A stretch of 64,000 nucleotides of DNA from Gimesia sp. Its GTDB lineage: Bacteria > Planctomycetota > Planctomycetia > Planctomycetales > Planctomycetaceae. Positions within the stretch are counted from its first letter, which is position 1; each line of letters starts with the position of its first letter. Shown here piece by piece: positions 54,109-62,500 of the stretch. The stretch is taken from positions 682,001 to 746,000 of the forward strand of contig NZ_JAVJSQ010000029.1 of assembly GCF_040219335.1 (NCBI RefSeq), written 5' to 3'. A model generated the notes under the pieces. The model saw only the letters and a program-made list of their open reading frames with translations, did not search any database and was not told where the DNA came from. Made by a program: the position numbers and the translations under genes.

Positions 54109-54465
54109 TCGAAAGATTAAAATCGCATGGCAGAGCGGATTTTCGGGAGTTCTCGAAAATTGTGTGGCTTGATGCGTCAATCGGTTCTTGGCTGGCAGCT
54201 GTCCGCTGTGTTTGTTCTGGCACTTCAACCTGATCGATGGTAAAGCACATCATCGCTTCCTTTCCAACTGGGATCTGGCGGACGACTTTCCCTGTCTGAA
54301 TTCTTTCCTGTCTGCAATAACTACGTTCTGATTGTGAGTCTGCTGGATGGAATCTGGAATAATCTCAGATGACTGTTCAGCGCTGAGAGAAGAATGATGC
54401 AGGCATAAAAAAAGCAGACTGTGTGCACAGTCTGCTTATATTTATGCCTGTTGCTTGCGGTGGTA
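54109..54465. other. Intergenic region with two hairpins
   Basis: No gene is seen. A hairpin at 54139-54160 (ATTTTCGGGA/TCTCGAAAAT) lies 30 bases past the TadG stop and may slow or end transcription, although no T run follows. The terminator of the sulfatase gene lies at 54412-54437. Confidence 0.5.
54412..54437 (-). terminator. Terminator after the sulfatase gene
   Basis: AAGCAGACTGTG pairs with CACAGTCTGCTT in a nearly perfect palindrome (12-base arms, two-base centre). On the minus strand it is followed by a T run (A7 at 54407-54413 on the plus strand). It lies 29 bases past the sulfatase stop. Confidence 0.88.
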
Positions 54466-55959
54466 TTAGAACCGCTGCTTACCGTCGCCGGGGGCTGGTT
54501 GCTTCTTGGCTGGTTTGCCACTCGGTTTCCAGAGCGGATCAGAGGTGTGAGCGGAGTCCATCATGGCTTCCAGCTTCTTGACGAGATCCGGATGTTTTAC
54601 TGCCAGATCAGTGCCTTCACCCAGGTCTTCCTCGAGGTTGAACAGTTGGGTTTTGCCTTTGAAGATGGGCATGCGAACGGCTTTCCATTCGCCCCACCGG
54701 ACTGCCTGCTTACCACCCCGTTCGTAGAATTCCCAGTACAGGAAATCGTGTTCTTTCTGCTGGTCAGGTTTGCCTTCCAGGGTGGGGGCAATACTCACGC
54801 TGTCCAGGCCCTCAGGGCAGGGGACGTCGGCCAGATCGGCCGCGGTGGCCATCAGGTCGCCGAAGTAGCCGATGTGGTCTGAAACGCTGCCTGCGGGCGT
54901 CGTACCGGGCCAGTAAGCGATGAAGGGCACCCGGACACCGCCCTCATACAGATCGCGTTTCATGCCGCGAAGCGGTCCGTTGGCGTCGAAGAATTCCGGA
55001 TCGTTGCCCCCCTCACGGTGGTGACCATTATCCGAGGTGAAGATGACCAGCGTATTCTGGTCGATATTCAATGCCTTCAGGCGATCCAGGATCTGACCCA
55101 CGCCAGTGTCCATGCGGGTGATCATGGCTGCCTGACCTTTGTTCTGTTTGGTCCAGTCTTTCTCGTTATAGATGCCATAGTCGGGGACTTCCTGGCCATC
55201 GCCGACTTTTCTGCCTGCTTCGTTGTTGGCATGGGGAATTGTAAGTGCAACGTAGAGAAAGAAGGGGTTTTGTGCGCTGCGGTCGATGAACCCCAGGGCT
55301 TCCTCCAGGATCAGGTCGTGCGAATAGTCCACTTTTTTCGTGGCCACGCCGCCCAGTCGGTCTTTGCCGGTCGGGCCTTTGGAAATGGTGCTCGGATCAA
55401 CGACGTTTCGCAGAGCGACTTTCTTGTCATTCTTCCAGAGGAACTCAGGATAGTAGTTGTGGGCGTTGTGCTGGTTCAGGTAGCCATAGAAAAAATCAAA
55501 GCCCTGCTTGTTGGGAACTCCCTGTGTGCCTTCCTCACCGATGCCCCATTTCCCCGTCAGTGCCGTCGTGTAACCTGCTTTTTTCAGTAGTTCGGCGACT
55601 GTGAAGTCCTTGTCCTTCAGCGACTGGTTTTCCTTGACCCAGGTATTGCCGCGCACACGGGTGTGTCCCATGTGCCGACCGGTCATCAGAACACAACGCG
55701 AAGGGGCACACACGGTACTGCCGGCATACATTTGGGTGAATTTCATGCCGTCCGCTGCCATCTGGTCGATGCGGGGCGTCTGGATCTTCTTCTGTCCGTA
55801 GCAGCCCAGATCGCCGTAGCCCAGATCGTCGGCCATAATGAAGATGATGTTTGGCTTTTCAGGGGCAGCCGCGAAAGAACGGACCGGCGCGGAACTCAAA
55901 AAGCAGAGTGCAGCAGTGATGAGTAACAGGCGAGCGAGTGTTTGCATAACTGGTTTCAA
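54466..55959 (-). CDS. Exported sulfatase (arylsulfatase type)
   Basis: The 497-residue protein has a signal peptide (about 1-31). The metal-binding start is PNIIFIMADDLGYGDLGCYG with D44 and D45. The formylglycine motif CAPSRCVLMTGRH (C84-x-P-S-R) is intact, so it is expected to be an active cysteine-type sulfatase after maturation by FGE/anSME. TGKWGIGEEG and VIFTSDNGHH are the other core motifs. Planctomycetes use many of these to desulfate algal polysaccharides. It stands alone and ends in a strong terminator. Confidence 0.95.
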   Translation of the reverse strand: MKPVMQTLARLLLITAALCFLSSAPVRSFAAAPEKPNIIFIMADDLGYGDLGCYGQKKIQTPRIDQMAADGMKFTQMYAGSTVCAPSRCVLMTGRHMGHTRVRGNTWVKENQSLKDKDFTVAELLKKAGYTTALTGKWGIGEEGTQGVPNKQGFDFFYGYLNQHNAHNYYPEFLWKNDKKVALRNVVDPSTISKGPTGKDRLGGVATKKVDYSHDLILEEALGFIDRSAQNPFFLYVALTIPHANNEAGRKVGDGQEVPDYGIYNEKDWTKQNKGQAAMITRMDTGVGQILDRLKALNIDQNTLVIFTSDNGHHREGGNDPEFFDANGPLRGMKRDLYEGGVRVPFIAYWPGTTPAGSVSDHIGYFGDLMATAADLADVPCPEGLDSVSIAPTLEGKPDQQKEHDFLYWEFYERGGKQAVRWGEWKAVRMPIFKGKTQLFNLEEDLGEGTDLAVKHPDLVKKLEAMMDSAHTSDPLWKPSGKPAKKQPAPGDGKQRF

Positions 55960-56258
55960 TTCATGTTGAAGGTCTTAAATGATTGCGGGCAGCGCTAACT
56001 TCTGCACTGACAATTCTGCCACGTTTGGCGTACGTATTCAATATTGAGGCCGGGAACCGGGAATTCCGGGCACTGAACAGAGCCTGTTTCGGCTTTTTTC
56101 TGATTTTTTCCAATCTCTGCGGTGTTTACTCGAATCAGGTCCTCTCGGAAATCGATAAAAGTCACAGGAACAGCAGGGGCTGAGTACTATAATGCTTACA
56201 GATGTGCCTGTCGTCGAACAGCGGTGGTATTGGAATCAGCGAGTGAGGAGCTGGAAAT

Positions 56259-57035
56259 ATGTTACTGACGTGGTGGCGTAATCGTCGACGTCGCAAGATT
56301 CTGGCCTCACCGATGCCTGAGCACTGGAAAACCTTTCTGGACCAGCATGTGTCGCAGTTGTCTCGACTTTCCCCCGAACAGCGAGAGCTGCACTATCAGC
56401 GTGTGCAGATTTTTATCCAGGAGAAGTACTGGGAGGGCTGCAACGGCTTCGAGATTACTGAAGAAGTTCAGTTACTGATTGCAGGCCAGGCCTGTCTGTT
56501 GACGGTTGGTTTTGCCAGCGACTGTTTTGATCGACTGGCGACAGTGCTGGTGTACCCCGATACCTATGTCGCGAAAGAGACACTGGTGAACTCAATTGGT
56601 GTCATGACGGAAGGCACTTCTTTCCGGCTGGGTGAGGCCTGGAATCAGGGGCCGATTGTTCTTTCCTGGGCGAATGTGCTTGAGGGGGCTGAGATCCCTG
56701 ATGACGGCGAAAACGTCGTCTTTCATGAATTCGCCCACTACTATGATGCCATCGATCGTGAAATGAATGGCACCCCTCCTTTAAACAGTGAAGAAGCCTA
56801 CCAGCACTGGGGCGAGGTGATGACGCGGGAATATGACGACCTGGTGGATCAACTCAGGCACGGACATTCCCGCTTCATAAATCCCTACGCGGCCACCAAT
56901 CCGGCCGAATTTTTTGCGGTCTGCTCGGAACACTTCTTTGAGCAACCCCTTCAGATGCAAGAGTACTCACCAGAATTATATGAAACGCTGAAACTGTTCT
57001 ATAGACAGGATCCCGCCGCCGCCGACCGGGGCTGA
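56259..57035 (+). CDS. mtfA: MtfA-family (M90) zinc peptidase
   Basis: The 258-residue protein matches MtfA (formerly YeeI), a zinc peptidase that in E. coli binds the repressor Mlc and so modulates glucose PTS. The zinc site HEFAH (about 156-160) lies in VVFHEFAHYYDAIDREMNGTPPL, and NPAEFFAVCSEHFFEQP (about 210-226) holds the family's third ligand E. WEGCNGFEITEEVQLLIAGQACLL is also typical. A short basic N-terminus (RNRRRRK) is present. A planctomycete role is unknown. Its length is near the family average. Confidence 0.93.
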   Translation: MLLTWWRNRRRRKILASPMPEHWKTFLDQHVSQLSRLSPEQRELHYQRVQIFIQEKYWEGCNGFEITEEVQLLIAGQACLLTVGFASDCFDRLATVLVYPDTYVAKETLVNSIGVMTEGTSFRLGEAWNQGPIVLSWANVLEGAEIPDDGENVVFHEFAHYYDAIDREMNGTPPLNSEEAYQHWGEVMTREYDDLVDQLRHGHSRFINPYAATNPAEFFAVCSEHFFEQPLQMQEYSPELYETLKLFYRQDPAAADRG

Positions 57036-57426
57036 AATTCCGCTGGGAATTGTCGTGCTGTGTCTGATGCACCACATTGTCGCTTTGAGGCCCAGTGTCT
57101 GTATAAGCCGCTCTCAACCGGCAGAATCTGCCGATCGGGAGGGCGTTGTTAAGATATAGGCTTTGATCCAGATAGGAATCCAAGAAGAGTCTAGGGATTC
57201 TTTGAGTTCTTTCATCTTGCTGTAACTGTTAGTCGATACTTGAGAGTAAGTCCTTCTCTTGAGCTGAGAAATCTGTTCAGTGGAGAGGGCATCGAATGGA
57301 TTCACCTTCGAGCAACTTTCAGGTCAAAATAACCTTTGACGTTTTTTTGTTTCTGCCCAGGGATGGTCTGAGTGTTTCTCACAATGGATCGTGAAAAATC
57401 ACAATAGAATTTTGTGAGGTAATGGA
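57036..57426. other. Intergenic region with palindromes
   Basis: No gene is seen in these 391 bases. It holds CGGCAGA-A-TCTGCCG (57119-57133) and an inverted repeat just before the TPR gene (57399-57417). The minus-strand frames here read as chance. Confidence 0.45.
57399..57417 (+). promoter_or_regulatory. Inverted repeat adjoining the ribosome site of the TPR gene
   Basis: TCACAA (57399-57404) and TTGTGA (57412-57417) flank seven bases, and the right arm runs into the GTGAGG ribosome site, nine bases before the ATG at 57427. In mRNA the hairpin would partly hide the ribosome site; as DNA it could be an operator. A further TCTCACAAT lies upstream at 57378-57386. Confidence 0.4.
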
Positions 57427-58419
57427 ATGCGAAACTCAACAACGTGGTCTCTGGTCATCCTTTCAGGAATGGCCACTCTCTTCTCAGCAGGATGTTCCCA
57501 CACCGGTAAAATGGCGGGAATGAATCTTCCTCTGGAAGAATCACCACAAATGATATTGGCAAGAACGGCCGAGGAAAAAGGTCAGTTTGTCAAAGCAGAA
57601 CAGACATATCGTGTCATGTTGCAGCGGAATCCTAAGAATGTAACCGCTTTGCACCGCATGGGCATTGTCAGCTCCAAAATGGGTAAGCACGACATGGCAA
57701 CCCGTCATCTGATGGAAGCTGTCAAGATCCAGCCGGATAATTCCAAGCTGCTGACCGATCTGGGTTACGCCCTGTATCTGCAGAACGATCTGCCCGCTGC
57801 AGAAATCGCACTGGAAGAAGCGATCAAGCGTGATGGCAGTTCCAAGCGGTCATTCAATAACCTGAGCCTGGTTCTGGGGCATCAGGGACGGATGGATGAA
57901 GCCTACCAGGTTGCCCGGACTGTTCTGAGTGCAGAAGAAGCCCATGCCAATATTGGCTATATCTGCCTGCAGCGGGGAATGCTGGAAGATGCTTCGCGGC
58001 ACTACAGCCAGGCTCTGGAAATCAATCCCGAGCTGGACTCTGTTAAGGAAGCGATTGTGCAGATCGCAGAGCTGCAGAAAAAGCAGATGGAGCAGGCCGA
58101 ACCACAACCTGAGGTCATGGTGGCTGAGACTGCACCTGCAGCTGAAAATGTGGAAGCTGTCATGACTGAAACTGCAGCTGCTCCCGAATCTGAGTTCCGG
58201 GTGATTACGGATTCCGACGCCGATGTCATCAATCCTGAGATGATCCCTGCCAGCGAAACTCCAGTTGCCCAGATTTCTGCTGTGCAGGAACTGCCGATTC
58301 AGGGATTTGAGCCTCCGCTCAACATCAGCAATGATGATTACATTCCTTCGGACGACGGGGCTTTCTTCGAAACCGTCGAAAGTGCCGAGTCGGTTACAAA
58401 CGTACGCAGTGCCGAGTAA
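57427..58419 (+). CDS. TPR-repeat lipoprotein
   Basis: The 330-residue protein has a lipoprotein signal (LFSAGC, C23). Residues about 40-220 form five or six TPR units (KAEQTYRVMLQRNPKNVTALHRMGIV, HLMEAVKIQPDNSKLLTDLGYAL, HYSQALEINPELDSVKEAI). The remaining 100 residues are Glu/Ala/Pro-rich and disordered. TPR lipoproteins of this kind (PilF/TadD-like) assist pilus or envelope assembly; the Tad pseudopilin genes 3-5 kb upstream make TadD-like help possible, but this is inference. A strong terminator follows. Confidence 0.88.
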   Translation: MRNSTTWSLVILSGMATLFSAGCSHTGKMAGMNLPLEESPQMILARTAEEKGQFVKAEQTYRVMLQRNPKNVTALHRMGIVSSKMGKHDMATRHLMEAVKIQPDNSKLLTDLGYALYLQNDLPAAEIALEEAIKRDGSSKRSFNNLSLVLGHQGRMDEAYQVARTVLSAEEAHANIGYICLQRGMLEDASRHYSQALEINPELDSVKEAIVQIAELQKKQMEQAEPQPEVMVAETAPAAENVEAVMTETAAAPESEFRVITDSDADVINPEMIPASETPVAQISAVQELPIQGFEPPLNISNDDYIPSDDGAFFETVESAESVTNVRSAE

Positions 58420-58450
58420 ATTATCAGCCCGACATCAAGTCAAAATAAAA

Positions 58451-58483
58451 AAGCAGAGGTCTTAAGGCCTCTGCTTTTTTTTT
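58451..58483 (+). terminator. Terminator after the TPR gene
   Basis: AGCAGAGG (58452-58459) pairs with CCTCTGCT (58468-58475), extended by C-G/T-G pairs around a TTAA loop, and nine T follow. An A run precedes the stem, so it may also serve the minus-strand gene at 58554. Confidence 0.9.
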
Positions 58484-58553
58484 CGTATCATCAACCTGAT
58501 TTGTAGAGTGAGTCCGTTGTGGAGCCTCCCTCTACATCTGAAAAGGGATTCTC

Positions 58554-59000
58554 TCAGGGCGCCCGTTGTGGCGTTGTGGTGATCTTGAACTGAGACTGGC
58601 TCGCTTGGGACTCCTGTGGATCCAGTTTCTGGAACAACAGCTTGCGATCGAGTTCAGCACGCTCTTTTTTCTCTCCGGTTCGCTGCACATAGGTCGGGGT
58701 TAACTGGAAGTGCTTCGGGGAAAACGCCTCATAATCGAACCACAGTACGGCGTTAATCTCCGACCCTCGCATGTCCATGATCATGGTTGCCGGATTTGAC
58801 TCCTGGTCCAGGTAATAGCGTCCCTTTCTCCGTGGTCCACGGTTAATGCTGTAGACCGTACCATCCTTCTCAAAAATCATGTTGGGACCGCCAGAACTGT
58901 GCCAGCGCCCGACCAGAAACTCTTCATCTGATTGCTGGCAGCCAGATAACAGGCTGATGGTTGCCAGTAAGATCCATGGTTTGAGTTGGTTGGTGTGCAT
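58554..59000 (-). CDS. Small lipoprotein of unknown function
   Basis: The ATG at 59000 (GAGGAAATCG upstream) gives 148 residues with a lipoprotein signal ending LLSGC (C21 approx.). The body VGRWHSSGGPNMIFEKDGTVYSINRGPRRKGRYYLDQ resembles the small beta-barrel of lipocalin-like or DUF4488-like planctomycete lipoproteins, which often begin with G-x-W. No motif for catalysis is seen. The longer frame from 59099 adds an unlikely leader. It lies downstream of nothing on its strand and is convergent with the TPR gene. Confidence 0.72.
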   Translation of the reverse strand: MHTNQLKPWILLATISLLSGCQQSDEEFLVGRWHSSGGPNMIFEKDGTVYSINRGPRRKGRYYLDQESNPATMIMDMRGSEINAVLWFDYEAFSPKHFQLTPTYVQRTGEKKERAELDRKLLFQKLDPQESQASQSQFKITTTPQRAP

Positions 59001-59536
59001 CGATTTCCTCAACACTTTGTATTGTCGTGATTCATTAACGTCATTCTTAAGCCTGTACTGAATACAGTTGGACCTGCTCAGTTCCGAGGCCGACTCCATT
59101 GTGTGCTGGTTGATTATGACAAGTAAAGAAGGGGGTGTGCAATATCTAAGTAAAAAGGATGAAATGTGGCATATGGGTGGATATGTGGCAGATGGATAGG
59201 CTGAAATCCCTCAAAGTGGACAAATAGGTCGGTGTTGTTAACTGTGTACGTTCAGGTAAATTTATTAAAATTGGAATTATAGGGGTTATTTTTGTGGAAA
59301 TTTCCTGATGGTTACGATACTGATGGTTAGGAATATTAAGATGGAACGTCTGCGCAAAATTTGAATAACAGGCGCAATTATGTGACTACAGGGTCAACGT
59401 GATTTGCATTATGGGGCATTTGACTGCCTCAAATGATAGTAATGTCTGCCCTTTGGTTCACTGTCCGCAGGCTACGAAGATACAAACGCACCCAACGATA
59501 AGCTGAAAAAAACTTAATCACTCAGGAGTTTCCAGG
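59001..59536. other. Divergent intergenic region before the giant surface protein gene
   Basis: No gene is seen in these 536 AT-rich bases. They hold a repeated ATGTGGCA (59164-59171 and 59183-59190) and an inverted repeat CATTTGA-CTGCC-TCAAATG (59417-59435) about 100 bases before the ATG at 59537, either of which could be a regulatory site. Confidence 0.45.
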
Positions 59537-62500
59537 ATGCTGCTTACCAATTGGCTTACCACTTTGACCTCACGCATCAAAAAACGCCCCACCTTCCGCT
59601 CGCGTGACCGCCGTGCAATTCGACGTCGCTGGCAGACCGCCACTCAAAACCAGATTACCACGGCTGAAGTGCTGGAAGACAGGACATTGCTGACCACATT
59701 TTTTGTGGATGACAATTACACGGGCGCGTCCGACTTCACAGGAACTGATACTGATCCCGTCACAGGCGGTGATCAGAATGCGGTATTTGGTTTCACTGCT
59801 TTCGCCACGATTCAGGAAGCAATTAATGCTGCCGCTGCTTCAGGTGACATCATCAACGTTGCCGCTGGCACTTACGCCGAAGATGTGATCGTGGATAAAT
59901 CCGTGATTCTTCAGGGAGCCAATGCCGGGATTGCAGGTCATGGTGTTCGCGGGGCGGAGAGTCTGATCGATCCGAGTTCACCCTTTGGGATTGAAGTCCG
60001 TGCTGATGACGTCACGATTGACGGGTTTGAAATCACGGGACTCAATCGGGATGGGATCAACGTGCGCCCGACAAATTCCGGGCCGGGGTTGTCTACACGC
60101 GAAAACATTGTGATCCAAAACAATTACATCCATGAAACACTCGTCCCTGGTAGCCAGGTTAACGGAATTGTGTTTGGGGAAAAAGTTGGCGGCGGACCTG
60201 ATTCAACTGATGCGGCGACGATCAGCTTTGTCACTATCGCGGACAACTTGATCGATGTAACCGATGATAACACCGCACGCGGCATGGTGATGACTGGGCA
60301 GTTCGCGAGCATCCACTACGACAATTTCGACATTACGGGTAATGTCATTCAGGCAAAAAACAACGGGCTCTTTTTTGCGGAAAACCCTGCCATCTATACT
60401 GCAGCAGGGATTGAAATCCTGGACAACACTTTCGAATCACCCGGTAGTACGGGGATTAACGCCGGAAACCTCGATTCCACTTCGAAAGTGAACGGGAACA
60501 CATTCATCAATAATGCCAGTGGGGCGGCCCTCAATTTCGCTGAACCGGGTGGTGAGGTGTTGAACAACATTTTTGAAAACAACACCAACGTGGGATTGTT
60601 CTTCTTTGATGATACTTACTTCCCGCAGTCCTCGGAAAATCCCACGGTTACCGGAAACTCCTTCACCAATAATGGTCGTCAGGTGGGGGGAGAAGCACCT
60701 GACGTGGATCTGGATGCCATCCTGAACAACAACACCCTGGATGGTGTTGTGGAGGTTTCCAGCAACAGTAATCTCTACGGGAGCATTCAAGAAGCCATTG
60801 ACAACGCGTTGCCTGGTGATGATGTGACCGTGGTGATCAATGCGACCTACACCGAAAATGTGGATGTCAACAAAGCCGTCACATTGATGGGAGAAGCAAC
60901 GGTGGACGGCAGTGTCACGGCATCCGTAGCCGGAGCAACCATCGCCCCCGGTTTCAGTCCCGGCACCTTTACCAGTACCGATTTGAATCTGACTGCCGGT
61001 TCCTCATTGAGTGTGGAAATCGATGGAACCTCTGGGGGCGGGGTAGTGGGCGGACATGATCAGTACGTGGCAACCGGCAATGTAAATCTGGGTGGTGCCA
61101 CACTGGACACCACGGGCAGCGACATCATCGGTGCCGTGTTGGGCGATACGTTCGAAATTATCGATGTGGGCGGTACTCTCACGGGCACCTTTACCGGTCT
61201 TGACAACGGGGATTCTGTGCTGGTCAACGGTCAGAACTTCCGCATCTATTACAATGGTGGTGACGGGAATGATGTGGTCCTCACCTTCATGCCTCCTGTT
61301 CCTGTAACCTATGTGGACACCACTTTCACCGGCGTGAACGGCACCTTCATCACCGACGCCGATCCCAATGAAGGAGGTGATCAAAATGCAGTGATTGGAG
61401 TCAATGCGTTCGCCACGATCCAGGGAGCGATTGACAGTGTGGATGCTGGGGGAACGGTCAACATTCTGGCTGGTACTTACAATGAAAATGTGAATGTCGA
61501 TAAATCAGTGACCCTGGACGGTGTCGGCACTGGCAGCACAATTATTGATAATGCAGGTACTTTGTTTACTGTGACAGCAGACAATGTTCGTTTCCAGGAC
61601 ATGACACTGCAGAATGCTTCGCAGGGGATCCGCGTTGACTTATTTGCAACCAGCGGAACTGCCGACCACCTGCAGGTAGACAATGTGCACTTTATCGACA
61701 TGAGTTCGCGTGGGATTGAAGTTCACAATAATACTACAGTAACCAATATGAGTGTTGCCAACAGCCTGTTTCAAAATACAGGTACCGGTATTCGGCTCGC
61801 CTCTTCGGCTGTTGGAGACGGCATTGATATCACTAACACAGTCTTCGATGGGGGCTCCTTAGGCTTTTATCAGGCCAATGATGGCAGCACAGGTAACGTA
61901 CGCGACTTGCAGGTGGCTGGTTCGACATTCCGGAACTTTACCGATACCGCAATCTTTGCTGAAGAAATTCGCGACTCTGCCATTGATGGCAACGACTTCG
62001 AAGACAACCGCCGTGACTTCACCCTCTTCAAGAATTACACCGGTGCAGGCACCGACGTAGAAAATCTGCAGTTCATTAACAACAACTCAACTGATTCAAC
62101 GAATTCATCGGTTCTGATCTACGTTGCCAACAGTGGTCTGGCCGGCACCATTGATATTAACGGTAACACTATTAACAGTGATGTCGGAGTATTAGAAGCG
62201 AACTGGGCCAAGATCGATGTCCGTCTGGAAGCAGGCTTCACTCATGCTCCGATCAACATCAATGAGAACGAGATCACGTTATCCGGAACCTTCGGAGCCG
62301 CGACCGCAGCCTATGGGATTCAGGTGCGAGGGGCCTCGAACAACATCAATATTGAGCGCAATACGCTTGATGGCGGAAGCGTTGGCAGTGCCGGTGGGGA
62401 TCCAGCGACTTCGGGGATTTTTGTTCGAACTGACGATTCATCAATGGGAGCCGTAGACGCAGCTGCCGTGATCAACGTGCGGAATAACTCGCTCACAGGG

